DNA of 64,000 nt from VYFG01 sp965204165 (GTDB taxonomy: Bacteria; Pseudomonadota; Gammaproteobacteria; Arenicellales; Poriferihabitantaceae). Below are positions 51,698 through 60,984 of this stretch, in pieces. The notes below the pieces were generated by a model. The model was given only the letters and a program-made list of their open reading frames with translations, made no database searches and was not told where the DNA came from. The first letter of the stretch is position 1; the number at the start of each line of letters is the position of its first letter. A program made the translations under genes and the position numbers. The DNA lies in contig OZ241969.1 in assembly GCA_965204165.1 (NCBI GenBank), forward strand, positions 4,092,001 to 4,156,000, given 5' to 3'.

Positions 51698-52443
51698 GCC
51701 CGCTCCTCACCAAGGTATGCGCGCCGGAGTTCGGGACTTGCCAGCACTTCATCGGCCCGGCCGTCGACGAGTCCCCTGCCATTGTCCTGGACGTAAATCC
51801 GGGGGCAGATACGGGAGACCTCGCCAACGTTGTGCTCAATAAGGACGATGCCGCGGTGCTTCCCCGCCAGGGTTGCGATCAGGTCCGCCATGGCACGGGC
51901 TTCCCCCTGGTTGAGGCCTGCCAGCGGCTCGTCAAGAAGGAGCAGCACAGGTTCCAGCGCAAGGGCACGGGCGACTTCAAGACGCTTCAGGTCGCCAAGC
52001 GGAAGTTCCGTCGGCATCATACTTAGGGCATCGCCCAGACCGACGAAATCAAGAAGCTCCCCTGCTTTCGCCCGTTCCGTTTCGCGATCGGTACGAAGCA
52101 GGGCAGCGAGAGGACTCACCATGCGGTGGGCGCCCGCCGCGAGCGCGACGTTGTCAACCAGGGAAAGGGATGCAAGCGGCTTCACAATCTGCTGGGCCAA
52201 CGCCAACCCGGCACGGATGCGGCGGTCGACCGGCCAGCGGGTCACATCCTCGCCGCGGAAAAGAACCCGCCCGGTTTGCGGGCGCAGCACCCCGGTAATG
52301 ATGCGCATCAGGGTTGTCTTTCCGGCACCGTTGGGACCGATGAACCCCAGCATCTCGCCCTGGTCCACACTGAGCGAGACATCCTCGACTGCTACCACCC
52401 CACCGAAACGCATGGTGACATTCTCGACCTTGAGCAGACTCAT
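51694..52443 (-). CDS. livG: Branched-chain amino acid-type ABC transporter ATPase LivG
   Basis: 249 aa from the ATG at 52443, overlapping the livM stop. Walker A GPNGAGKTT, LPLGDLKRLEVARAL in place of the usual LSGGxQ, Walker B LLLDEPLAGLNQGEA and IEHNVGEVSRICPRIYV mark it as the LivG paralogue. The replaced signature (LPLGDLK) is the form seen in several liv-type ATPases. Confidence 0.9.
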   Translation of the reverse strand: MSLLKVENVTMRFGGVVAVEDVSLSVDQGEMLGFIGPNGAGKTTLMRIITGVLRPQTGRVLFRGEDVTRWPVDRRIRAGLALAQQIVKPLASLSLVDNVALAAGAHRMVSPLAALLRTDRETERAKAGELLDFVGLGDALSMMPTELPLGDLKRLEVARALALEPVLLLLDEPLAGLNQGEARAMADLIATLAGKHRGIVLIEHNVGEVSRICPRIYVQDNGRGLVDGRADEVLASPELRRAYLGEERA

Positions 52444-53282
52444 CGCCGGATTCTCATGGCCAGTGTCCGCGCAAGCCCGGCAACACCGCCAGGCGCATAC
52501 CGTACGGTGGCGAAGACCAGCACACCGTAAAGCAGGAGTTTGTAGTCGTCGACGAACTGCAGGAACAGCGGCAGCACGGACAGTATTGCCGCCACAAGGG
52601 CCACGCCCCAAATCGAGCCGATGCCTCCGACGATCACCATCACGAGCACCGTGATCGACTCCAGGAAACCGAAACTGTCCGGTCCGATGAAACGGATGTG
52701 ATGGGCGTAGAGCCCTCCTGCAACCCCAGCCCCCGCGGTCCCGATGACGAAGGCCCACAGCTTGAACCGCGGCACGTCGATACCCAGGATTCGTGCGGTG
52801 TCTTCGTCATCGGCTACGGAATCGAACGCGAAACCCATCCAGGAACGGCGGATATGCACGGTCAGGAGCACAAAGAGGACCGTGCACAACAAGGACAGGG
52901 CGAGGAGGCCGGGGCGGCCGAAGGCCACCGACGGAATGCCCGATATGCCGATTTCTCCACCAAGCATCTCCTGCTTGCGCACGAAGCCGACGAACAGGAA
53001 GGCCACCCCCATGGTGGTGATGGCGAGGAAGTCATCACGCACACGCAGAGACGCCATGCCGACAACGAACCCCACCGCGCCCGCTGCCGCGGCGGCTGGC
53101 AGCAGGGCCAGCGCGAGGGGCATGCCCGCCTTGGTCAGCAGTGCCGCGGTATAGGCGCCTATTCCATAGAATGCCGCATGGCCGAGACTGACCTGTCCGC
53201 AGAAGCCGGTAATGACATTCAGCGAGAGCGCGAACAGGATCGAGATCGCCATGGTGGTGAGGACGGTGATTTCGTAGGCCAT
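52440..53282 (-). CDS. livM: Branched-chain amino acid-type ABC permease LivM
   Basis: 280 aa, about eight membrane helices: SLNVITGFCGQVSLGHAAFYGIGAYTAALL is the family N-terminal signature and GGIGSIWGV the cytoplasmic coupling loop. The ATG at 53282 follows an in-frame TTG. It starts 4 bp after the livH stop. Confidence 0.92.
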   Translation of the reverse strand: MAYEITVLTTMAISILFALSLNVITGFCGQVSLGHAAFYGIGAYTAALLTKAGMPLALALLPAAAAAGAVGFVVGMASLRVRDDFLAITTMGVAFLFVGFVRKQEMLGGEIGISGIPSVAFGRPGLLALSLLCTVLFVLLTVHIRRSWMGFAFDSVADDEDTARILGIDVPRFKLWAFVIGTAGAGVAGGLYAHHIRFIGPDSFGFLESITVLVMVIVGGIGSIWGVALVAAILSVLPLFLQFVDDYKLLLYGVLVFATVRYAPGGVAGLARTLAMRIRR

Positions 53283-53286
53283 CAAT

Positions 53287-54150
53287 TCATCCTCGCGAGA
53301 GCAGGCCCCGGGGCCTGACCATCAGCACCAGGACCAGGAATGCGAAGGCGATGGCGTCGCGATCGAGCAGGTGCCCGATATAGATCGTCCCGAAGCTCTC
53401 GATCACGCCGAGCGCCAGGGAGGCCACCAGGGTCCCCCGCACCGATCCGAGCCCCCCAAGGACGATGATCGCCAGGGCCTTGTAGGCGGGCACTGCGCCC
53501 ATTGTCGGTTCGACAAGGTTGTTGAGTAGTGCCACCATCACACCCGCGAGAGCGGCCAGCGCGGAGCCGATGAAGAAATTAAGGTAGCGTACCTTCTCGA
53601 TGTTGATGCCGAAGCTCGCCGCAATGTCCGGATCCGACACGGTGGCCCTCCACGCGACACCGGTACGGGTCGAACCCGACAGCCATGCAAGGATACCGAT
53701 GATGACCACCGAGAGCCCCACCACCAACAGCCGCGCATGGGAAAGGAAGACGCCGGGGAAAACCTCCACCTGTGTCTGCAAGGGGGGCGTTACGAATGAG
53801 AGGCCGTATGGGCCGAAAACCAACCGGTAAATCTCCTCTGCGGCGATGAACAGCCCGATGGACGCAATGAGGGCAACAAGCGGCGATCTGCTCAGCAACG
53901 GCCGGTAACAGATGCGGTACACGCCGATGCCGATCACCCCGACCGACACCATCGCAAGCAGGATGGCAAGGGGCAGGCTTCCTGTCCCGTTGGTCACAAT
54001 AACACCGACGTACCCTCCCAGTGTAAACAGCGCGGCGTGTGCCACATGAAGGATACGCAGCAATCCGTATACCAGTGTGAGTCCGAGCGCGATCAGGGCG
54101 TAAATCGCGCCCTGTACCAAGCCCTGTAAGCCCAGATCAAGCAGAAGCAC
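53287..54150 (-). CDS. livH: Branched-chain amino acid-type ABC permease LivH
   Basis: 287 aa with the LivH pattern GLVQGAIYALIALGLTLVYGLLRILHVAHAALFTLGGYVG, then GINIEKVRYLNFFIGSALAALAGVMVALL and VLGGLGSVRGTLVA. About eight membrane spans. It lies 211 bp after the binding-protein gene. Confidence 0.93.
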   Translation of the reverse strand: MLLLDLGLQGLVQGAIYALIALGLTLVYGLLRILHVAHAALFTLGGYVGVIVTNGTGSLPLAILLAMVSVGVIGIGVYRICYRPLLSRSPLVALIASIGLFIAAEEIYRLVFGPYGLSFVTPPLQTQVEVFPGVFLSHARLLVVGLSVVIIGILAWLSGSTRTGVAWRATVSDPDIAASFGINIEKVRYLNFFIGSALAALAGVMVALLNNLVEPTMGAVPAYKALAIIVLGGLGSVRGTLVASLALGVIESFGTIYIGHLLDRDAIAFAFLVLVLMVRPRGLLSRG

Positions 54151-54361
54151 CCATCTACCTCGTATTCGTCAGCCGGTTGCGTCCAGGTGCTCGGCGTTCC
54201 GCCACCCGGCCATCACGGCGGCAGGCGCCGTTCACCCACGGACAGCACCGGGCTTAAGGCGGCCCCTTCGTCTCGACAACGACAGGGCACCTATCACATA
54301 TTGAATACCAGCACTCGGTGGTGGACAGGATATGTTGCAACACCCATCCGTTGTCGTTCTG

Positions 54362-55507
54362 TTACTCCTCCGGTGGCGCCAGCAGAACCGGGTCGGAGAT
54401 GACCGCGTAATGGCGCCACGCGCCATCCTTTACCACCTGGACCTGGACATCCTTTTTCACCTCCCCGAGCGCATTGAACGAGATATGGCCGGTGGATGCG
54501 TCGACGCTGGTTTCGGCAATGGCGTTGCGCAGTGTCGCCCCGTCGCTTGCTCCGGCCTTCTTCAGTGCCTCGGCCATAACGAGAACCGCGGTATGGGCGG
54601 AAGCCGCCACCATGTCCGTAGGATAGCCCGCCTTCTCCTCGAAACCACTGATGAACGCCTGTGTGATCGGGTTCGCTGAATCGCGGTCAAGCGACGTGGT
54701 GATGATCACCCCTTCCGCATCCGGTCCGGCAATCTCGATGAACTTCTGGCTGTCGTAACCTTCCTGGCCGATTACCGGGGCGGTAATTCCCGCAGCCCGA
54801 ATCTGCCGTACCAAAGGGCCGGCGGTGAAGAAGTAACCCGAAGCATAAATCGCATCCGGGTTGTCCGACTTGACCTTGGCGACGATGGGGCCGAACTCGC
54901 GATCCTTGATCGAATACTCGGATTCACCCGTGATCTCAATGCCGAATTCGGCTGCCTTCTCCTTGAACCCGTTTGCAAGCGACTTACCGAAGTCGTTGTT
55001 GAGTGTGATCATCGCAACGCGCTTGAGCCCCATCAGATCCCCGATCAGCTTTGCCCCGGCACGTCCCTGCACTTCCCCCATGAAAGACGTGCGGAATACA
55101 TAGTCGCCTGCTCTCGTGATATCCGGATGGACCGCGTAGGCCGAAATATAGGGGATGGCGTTCTCCTGGAAGATGGTCGCCGCAGCCCGGGTGGAACCGG
55201 AATAGCTCCCGGAGATCCCGGCCGTGACCCCGTCCTGCGTGGTCAGTTTCACCGCAAGCGGCGCCGCCTCCTTGGGACTTGCCTGGTCGTCGTAAACCAC
55301 GAGCTCCATCGGCACGCCGTTGATGCCGCCTGCGGCATTGACCTGCTCCACCCCAAGTTGGGCGCCGATCAGGGCGGAATTGCCGTCCGCCGCCGCGAAT
55401 CCGGTCAAGGGTGCGTTGAATCCGATCTTGACAGAGTCGGCTGAAGCCGCAAACGTTGCCGCAAGCAAAGTTGCAGCACAAAATACAAGCTTGGTGGAGA
55501 CTTTCAT
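54362..55507 (-). CDS. livJ: Liv-type periplasmic substrate-binding protein
   Basis: Periplasmic receptor of the importer, 381 aa from the ATG at 55507. Signal peptide MKVSTKLVFCAATLLAATFAASA, then IGFNAPLTGFAAADGNSALIGAQLGVEQVNAAGGING, the start of the type I binding fold, and the conserved SGSYSGSTRAAATIFQE and HTAVLVMAEALKKAG. The IS5-like element begins 7 bp upstream of the ATG, so the native promoter and ribosome site were displaced. Confidence 0.9.
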   Translation of the reverse strand: MKVSTKLVFCAATLLAATFAASADSVKIGFNAPLTGFAAADGNSALIGAQLGVEQVNAAGGINGVPMELVVYDDQASPKEAAPLAVKLTTQDGVTAGISGSYSGSTRAAATIFQENAIPYISAYAVHPDITRAGDYVFRTSFMGEVQGRAGAKLIGDLMGLKRVAMITLNNDFGKSLANGFKEKAAEFGIEITGESEYSIKDREFGPIVAKVKSDNPDAIYASGYFFTAGPLVRQIRAAGITAPVIGQEGYDSQKFIEIAGPDAEGVIITTSLDRDSANPITQAFISGFEEKAGYPTDMVAASAHTAVLVMAEALKKAGASDGATLRNAIAETSVDASTGHISFNALGEVKKDVQVQVVKDGAWRHYAVISDPVLLAPPEE

Positions 55508-55514
55508 CAGAGCC

Positions 55515-57036
55515 ACTTGCAAAATTCCGGCGAGAGAGAGGTATTGTGCAACGCACAATAAGAATGGCCGGATAGCGCCATCGCTGGCGATCAATTACGG
55601 ATGGATTTTGCCGTCCGGGAGGGCGTGAAGTACCCCGACGAGGGGATTCCGGTGGTTTCGGGACGAGCCTTTCCATGCCATCTTTGCGGATGGCAGGGTA
55701 TTCAGCAGGGAAATCGGTTCGGGGTTCGACTCAGGTCCCGAGCCGGAGAAGCTGGTCCACCGTGAGTGCGAGGATGCCCCACATCAGGTGGCAGTTCACC
55801 TTGGTGGGTCCCCGCACGCGGACATGGCGGCCGCCGAACTCGTCCTTGAGCCGTCCGTTGATCCGCTCGATGTTGGACCGTTCACGGTAACGCACCGTCT
55901 TGTGATCGATATGCCCGGCGGCGCGCTGGGCGCGGGCCTCCCGGCGGAGACTTTCCTTGAGTGCCCGGTCCCGGCGGGGATTGGTGTCGATGATCGGCAC
56001 ATGGCCCAGGGATTCGCTGTAGGCCCTGATTTCCGGGGCGTCGTAGGCGCTGTCCATGACTTCGTAGCACGCGGTCACCCGCCGGTCGCTTTGCGCGGCC
56101 AGCGGAATGGCGGCCTGGCTGTCATGGAGGAAGGCCGAGGTCAGGATGCAGCTGACCGGTATGCCGCCGTCCGCGCCGTCGATGTGGAGCTTGTATCCCT
56201 TCCAGGAGGTCAGGAACCCCTTGGCGTTGCGCTTGGTGCCGATGCCGCATTTCCGCGGCAGGTCCGCCATCATTTCCCCGAAGGACATCTGCAACTGCCG
56301 CTCCAGTCTGCGTTCGGGCTTCCCTTCGGACGAATCCCCCTTGGGCGGACGCCCCGGCTTGCGCTTCGCGGTTTTTCCCTTCTTCCCATCCTTGCCATTG
56401 CCTTCATCCTTGTCCGAAGCCTTTTTCCGTTCCGGTTTCTCCCGGGCCTCGATCGCCGTCGAGTCCCGGGACAGGTGCCCGACGATCACATCGTCCCTGC
56501 CCAGGGTGCTCCGGATCAGCGCCTCGTGCATCCTCCCCGGCAGGTCGCCTTCAGCGAACAAGGCAAACGCCCTGGAGAACGTCGCCTCGCTCGGCACCTC
56601 GGAACACCGGCTCCACCCGCACATCCTGCGCAGCGCCGGGTCCGACAGGATCCGGTCCATCAGGTGCCGGGTGGTGGGCAGATCCCAGATGGCCTTGGCG
56701 ATGAACGCCGTCGCCAGGGCCACCCGATCCGCCGTCGGACGTCCGGCGCTCACCGGGCAGGCCGGGAAGAAGGTTTCCACCTTCACCCAGTCAAGGACCG
56801 CGATCAGGCGCCGGTGCTTCTCCGACAGCCGGCCGGTCCGGTCCTCGATGGCCGGGAAAATTTCGTCTTGAAAAAGGTAGCGGAGGTTGGATATAGTCGT
56901 CGCAAGGGGCATCGGGTTGTTCGGCGGCGCAGTGTGTGTTTCAAGACTTCACTATACCACCGTCCGACCCCTTGGCCCTGCTTTGAAAATCGCCTGTTGG
57001 GGTGAAAAACTCGCTCAATCAGGCAATTTTGCAAGT
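55515..57036 (-). mobile_element. IS5-like insertion sequence
   Basis: About 1.5 kb carrying one transposase gene. Candidate ends are the imperfect inverted repeats ACTTGCAAAATTCC (55515-55528) and the complement of ACTTGCAAAATTGCC (57022-57036). No target duplication longer than 2 bp is visible, and 200 bp of non-coding DNA between the transposase stop and the left end is long, so the left boundary is less sure. A hairpin (TATTGTGC/GCACAATA, 55541-55559) lies inside it. Confidence 0.55.
55731..56912 (-). CDS. IS5-like DDE transposase
   Basis: 393 aa, intact. Catalytic residues: LSRDSTAIEAREKP (first Asp), VMDSAYDAPEIRAYSESLGHVPIIDTNPRRD (second Asp) and VRYRERSNIERINGRLKDEFGGR (Glu). A Lys-rich insert after the first Asp (about 175-205) resembles that of IS1182/IS5-group enzymes. 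Immediate upstream sequence includes a candidate end of the element. Confidence 0.88.
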   Translation of the reverse strand: MPLATTISNLRYLFQDEIFPAIEDRTGRLSEKHRRLIAVLDWVKVETFFPACPVSAGRPTADRVALATAFIAKAIWDLPTTRHLMDRILSDPALRRMCGWSRCSEVPSEATFSRAFALFAEGDLPGRMHEALIRSTLGRDDVIVGHLSRDSTAIEAREKPERKKASDKDEGNGKDGKKGKTAKRKPGRPPKGDSSEGKPERRLERQLQMSFGEMMADLPRKCGIGTKRNAKGFLTSWKGYKLHIDGADGGIPVSCILTSAFLHDSQAAIPLAAQSDRRVTACYEVMDSAYDAPEIRAYSESLGHVPIIDTNPRRDRALKESLRREARAQRAAGHIDHKTVRYRERSNIERINGRLKDEFGGRHVRVRGPTKVNCHLMWGILALTVDQLLRLGT

Positions 57037-57172
57037 CCTTCATCATTGCTTTCCTCTCATTTACTGACATAGTGAATTATATTCACGTAATTGATATTTG
57101 GTAATCTGAATAATTTGGCATTCGGCAAGCGTTGAAGAACCCCGCATCGACCGGACAAGCAGAAGCTACCCA

Positions 57173-58792
57173 CAGCAATTCCCGCTAATTCTATCACGGA
57201 TTGGATTCGGCGGATTTCATGGTTTGAGCCCCTGTTCCCCGACTACGCGGGGAGGGAACCCCCTCCGGGCGGTGTGCCGGATTGTCTGCTGGCCACATGA
57301 TTCCCCGAAGAACCGGCCCGTTGCATATTCGGACACGGCCGCCGGGTCAGGAAGTGTCGAAGGGCACCAACTCCGTCTTCCGGTGCCCGAACGCGATCGC
57401 CCGGTACAGGGTCTCCCAGTCCGGAATGTAGAACTCCGTGAACAGCCCGCGCAACCGCACCCACAGGTATTTCGAACCGCCCGCCTTCTCCCGGGCCGCC
57501 CGGAACAGCGCACAGCACCGCTGCTGCACCTGGTCGATGAGGAACGCCAGCATCGTCAGGTGGGCGAACACCGTCGCCAGATGCCGCTTGCCGTGACCAA
57601 AGTTGTGCTCGAAGCCGTAGCCTTGGTTCTTCAGGGTGTTGAACGTCTCGTTCTCGATGCGCCAACGGGCGCGTCCGGCCCGCATCAGGTCATGCGCGTT
57701 CGATTCCGTGACCTCCATGTCCGTGACCCAGGAGAAGTGCAGTTCCCGGCCATCGGGGCGGGTCTCCCGGCACGCCAGGAAGTTCACTGCCAGATCGGGG
57801 TTCGCCTGGTTCAGCGGTACGCCGTTCAGAAACCGGAACCGGAAACGGCTGCCGCCCCCTTCCGACCTCTCCACGGTACGGGTCGCCGCCGAGGCCTCGA
57901 CACGGCGGAACAGTTCCCCATGGTCCCCCGGCTTCACGCCCAGGACATACCGCATGTCCAGTTCCCCCAGCAGCCGGATGTGCGGCCCGTTCGACGCCAG
58001 CGCATCCTCCACCACCAGCAGCTTCAGGTGCGGATGCTCGCGACGGACGTCACGCAGCAGACGCTTCGCCGCGTTGCGCTCGCAGTCGTTCTTCCGCGAA
58101 CCGTCCGAACGCATGATCGGTTCCGGCGCCAGCGGGAACACCTCCCGGTGCTCCGGGTGGACCAGTACCGCCCCCAGCATCTGGTGGTACCAGGTGGTGC
58201 TGCCGTCACGGTGATGTTTCTCGCAGCAATGGTCGCAATGCACACTCTTCGACGAGAAGTACCCCGTCCCGTCCACCGACAGCAGATGATGGCCCAGCCA
58301 GGTGAAACCCTCCAGACCCTTGCCACGCTGAAGGGCCGCGAACACACCCTTGAAGGCACCCCGCAGCGCACGCGGGTCCACCAGGTCCAGGCGCTCGCGC
58401 ATCGCCGTGTCCGACGGCGCGCGGCCAACCCCGTACAGTTCCCTGAGGTTCGACCGGATCCGGCCCTCGTCCCGTGCGTCCTGCTCGAAACTCAGCAGCG
58501 ACGGGTACTTCAGCGCGAATACCGCCAGACCCGACATCAGGCAGTCCGTCAGTGCCAGGCCCCGGCTCACGATGGGATCCTCAATGCGATCAAAATGCCC
58601 ACGCACCACCCGAAGCAGACCCGGAACGCTCAGGGTCTTGCGAAACACGGCTTTCGACATGACAGATCATCCGATATCGTGAAATCAGACGGATCATACC
58701 GCCTTTTCAGGAAAAGTCTGCGAACCGCCTTCCCCCAGCACCGCCTCAAACCCACGTCTTTATTGGACTACAGATGATGGCGGGAATTGCTG
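57173..58792 (-). mobile_element. Insertion sequence, copy B, with 9-bp target duplication
   Basis: 1620-bp element of the same family as copy A. Terminal repeats are CAGCAATTCCCGCT (57173-57186) and GGCGGGAATTGCTG (58779-58792), 13 of 14 matching. The flanks carry AGCTACCCA at 57164-57172 and 58793-58801, a perfect 9-bp duplication. The transposases of A and B differ clearly in sequence, so these are separate arrivals rather than recent copies of one another. Confidence 0.92.
57347..58660 (-). CDS. DDE transposase of IS copy B
   Basis: 437 aa, intact, same domain order as the protein at 28736: LSVDGTGYFSS (first Asp), HCDHCCEKHHRDG, LLVVEDALASNGPHIRLL, and RARWRIENETFNTLKNQGYGFEHNFGHGK (Glu). 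The end is acidic-polar, unlike copy A. The DGSTTWYHQMLGAVLVHP segment is near-identical between the two. Confidence 0.88.
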   Translation of the reverse strand: MSKAVFRKTLSVPGLLRVVRGHFDRIEDPIVSRGLALTDCLMSGLAVFALKYPSLLSFEQDARDEGRIRSNLRELYGVGRAPSDTAMRERLDLVDPRALRGAFKGVFAALQRGKGLEGFTWLGHHLLSVDGTGYFSSKSVHCDHCCEKHHRDGSTTWYHQMLGAVLVHPEHREVFPLAPEPIMRSDGSRKNDCERNAAKRLLRDVRREHPHLKLLVVEDALASNGPHIRLLGELDMRYVLGVKPGDHGELFRRVEASAATRTVERSEGGGSRFRFRFLNGVPLNQANPDLAVNFLACRETRPDGRELHFSWVTDMEVTESNAHDLMRAGRARWRIENETFNTLKNQGYGFEHNFGHGKRHLATVFAHLTMLAFLIDQVQQRCCALFRAAREKAGGSKYLWVRLRGLFTEFYIPDWETLYRAIAFGHRKTELVPFDTS

Positions 58793-58859
58793 AGCTACCC
58801 AAGAATCTACTTGGCCTGTTTTGCCGATTCTGCAAAATTTTATTTGCGACTGAATATGG

Positions 58860-58888
58860 TTGCATTTTCTTGAAATGGTACCTATACT
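58860..58888 (+). promoter_or_regulatory. Promoter of the HicAB module
   Basis: TTGCAT (58860-58865) and TATACT (58883-58888) with the ideal 17-bp spacing, about 35 bp upstream of hicA and 68 bp past the IS end. Confidence 0.65.
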
Positions 58889-58902
58889 GCTTCTGAGAAG
58901 CA
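58888..58902. promoter_or_regulatory. Palindromic operator of the HicAB module
   Basis: TGCTTC-TGA-GAAGCA, a perfect inverted repeat that begins in the last base of the -10 hexamer. A repressor bound here, likely the ribbon-helix-helix HicB, would block the promoter. Confidence 0.6.
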
Positions 58903-58923
58903 TAATGTGAGTGCGAGGGCGGT

Positions 58924-59178
58924 ATGAGTCGGCGCAACAAACTGGTTGCCCGGCTAAGGGGTAAACCGAAGAACTTTACCTGGGACGAACTGGTCAGGCT
59001 GCTGGAAGGGTTGGGTTACAGCGAGGCAGCGGCCGGCAAGACGGGTGGGTCCCGACGGCGCTTTCTTCATGCCACTGCGCCCACCATTGCATTGCATAAA
59101 CCACACCCCGGCAACATCGTCAAGATGTATGTCATCAGAGACGTGTTGCGGGTGCTGATTGAGGAGGATCTGATATGA
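58924..59178 (+). CDS. HicA-type toxin
   Basis: 84 aa double-stranded-RNA-binding-fold mRNase. KNFTWDELVRLLEGLGY, GGSRRRFLHATAP and the catalytic-His segment IALHKPHPGNIVK are the family signature. It overlaps hicB by 4 nt. Confidence 0.88.
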   Translation: MSRRNKLVARLRGKPKNFTWDELVRLLEGLGYSEAAAGKTGGSRRRFLHATAPTIALHKPHPGNIVKMYVIRDVLRVLIEEDLI

Positions 59179-59525
59179 CCACGATGCTGGAATACAGGGG
59201 TTATCTCGGCTCGATCGAGTATAGTGATGATGACGAGGTGCTGCATGGACGACTTGAGTTCATCCGGGACCTAGTGATCTATGAGGGCGATGACGCCAAA
59301 AGCCTCAAGGCAGCGTTTCAGGAGGCTGTGGACGATTATCTTGGGCTTTGCGAGGCCGAAGGCCGCACACCCGATGTGCCGCTGAAGGGCAGTTTCAACG
59401 TGCGCCCCGGCCGCGACCTGCATCGCCGCGCAATGCTCTGTGCCAAGCGCCGGGGGATCAACCTCAACACCGTCGTCAGCGATGCGCTGCGACGCTATCT
59501 CGAACACGATGAGCATACGGTTTAA
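59175..59525 (+). CDS. HicB-type antitoxin
   Basis: 116 aa. The N-terminal half is the partially degraded RNase-H-like HicB fold (YRGYLGSIEYSDDDEVLHGRLEFI...VDDYLGLCEAEG) and the C-terminus a ribbon-helix-helix DNA-binding domain (LHRRAMLCAKRRGINLNTVVSDALRRYL). Partner and presumed repressor of hicA. Confidence 0.88.
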   Translation: MTTMLEYRGYLGSIEYSDDDEVLHGRLEFIRDLVIYEGDDAKSLKAAFQEAVDDYLGLCEAEGRTPDVPLKGSFNVRPGRDLHRRAMLCAKRRGINLNTVVSDALRRYLEHDEHTV

Positions 59526-59676
59526 CTCCGGCCAGCGGATTCAGCCGGAGCTTTCTTACGAGATTGCTGACGTGGGCACGGGCGTCAGCCTGACGATGAT
59601 CACGATATTCCTCCTGATTTGCCTTTTGCCGGTGGACACATCTTCACCACCGGTTACAAACTGAAAACCTGAGCCC

Positions 59677-60897
59677 GTGTCCACACAACGCATCCGTTTT
59701 CTCTTTCTCAACATCGGGCACTTCCTGGATCACCTGTTCGTGCTGATCTTCGCCACTGCCGCGGCCCTGACGCTGGTGACGGAATGGAACATGTCCTACG
59801 GGGAACTGATTCCCTATGCCACACCCGGGTTCGTCGCTTTCGGTGTATGCGCCATCCCGGCCGGTTGGCTCGCGGACAAATGGAGTCGCGAGGGCATGAT
59901 CGTGGTGTTCTTTGTCGGCATCGGCGCCACTTCCATCCTGGCGGGATTTGCCGATTCACCACTCGAGTTGGCGGTATATCTCACCCTTGTCGGAGCGATG
60001 GCGGCCATCTATCACCCCGTCGGGCTCGCCCTCGTGGTTCAGGGCAGGGAACGCACCGGGGTTCCCCTGGCCATCAACGGCATCTTCGGCAACATGGGGG
60101 TTGCGTCCGCGGCACTGATCACGGGATTCCTGATTGACACCGCGGGCTGGCGCCAGGCTTTCATCTTTCCGGGGGTATTGTCGATCCTGGTGGGGCTTGG
60201 TTTTCTCGGCTTCCTTCGACAGCACCGGCATGTCGTGGAGTCAACCGGCACGGCGTCTGGTCAAACGGCAGCCGCGCCGGGCCATTCCCGGAACGTTCTG
60301 GTCAAGGCCTTCGCCATCGTACTGGTGACCACGGGAATCGGCGGGGTGGTGTTCCAGAGCACCACGTTCGCATTGCCCAAGGTATTCGAAGAACGGTTGG
60401 GCGATTTGGCCCAGAGCGCCACCGCGATCGGCGGATACGCCTTTCTGGTGTTTACTGTGGCGGCATTCGCCCAGTTGATCGTGGGCTGGCTGGTAGACCG
60501 CTTCCCGATACGGCGGATATTCGCCCTCCTGGCCCTGGTCCAGGCAGTGTTTCTGCTGGCCATGACCCAGCTGTCGGGCATTGCCGCGCTCCTGATTTCG
60601 CTGGCGTTCATGCTGGCGGTATTCGGGCAGATCCCCATCAACGACGTGCTGGTGGGGCGGCTCTCGAAAAGCGAGTGGCGCGCCAGGGCCTATGCGCTGC
60701 GCTATATCGTGACGTTCTCGGTGATGGCATCCACGGTCCCGCTGATTGGCTGGGTCCATGGCCGATGGGGCTTCGAAGTGCTTTTCCCCATACTCTCCGT
60801 GGCGGCGGTGATGATCTTCGCGGCGGTACTGTTGCTGCCTGCCGGAATCGTGGCGGTGGCCCCGGGCACGGCGGCAAGCGTATCGGCCCGCCGCTGA
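59677..60897 (+). CDS. MFS transporter
   Basis: 406-aa major-facilitator protein with twelve predicted membrane helices and the loop 2-3 motif GWLADKWSREGMIV (GxLADrxxR) and its repeat GWLVDRFPIRRIF. It starts at GTG. This subgroup resembles small-molecule MFS importers/exporters of unknown substrate. A hydrophobic small ORF lies just upstream but does not look like a gene. Confidence 0.85.
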   Translation: MSTQRIRFLFLNIGHFLDHLFVLIFATAAALTLVTEWNMSYGELIPYATPGFVAFGVCAIPAGWLADKWSREGMIVVFFVGIGATSILAGFADSPLELAVYLTLVGAMAAIYHPVGLALVVQGRERTGVPLAINGIFGNMGVASAALITGFLIDTAGWRQAFIFPGVLSILVGLGFLGFLRQHRHVVESTGTASGQTAAAPGHSRNVLVKAFAIVLVTTGIGGVVFQSTTFALPKVFEERLGDLAQSATAIGGYAFLVFTVAAFAQLIVGWLVDRFPIRRIFALLALVQAVFLLAMTQLSGIAALLISLAFMLAVFGQIPINDVLVGRLSKSEWRARAYALRYIVTFSVMASTVPLIGWVHGRWGFEVLFPILSVAAVMIFAAVLLLPAGIVAVAPGTAASVSARR

Positions 60898-60984
60898 ATC
60901 AGGCGCCCGCATTGTCCGGTGCACCGGACCCAAGTTCCGCCGTCATCGGTTGTCCCGACCAGGTCCTGCCCCGGCGGGATGAAT

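Noticed and set aside
55541..55559. Hairpin TATTGTGC/GCACAATA as terminator of the liv operon
   Set aside because: It is upstream of the first liv gene and inside the presumed IS, so a terminator role for liv is not supported.
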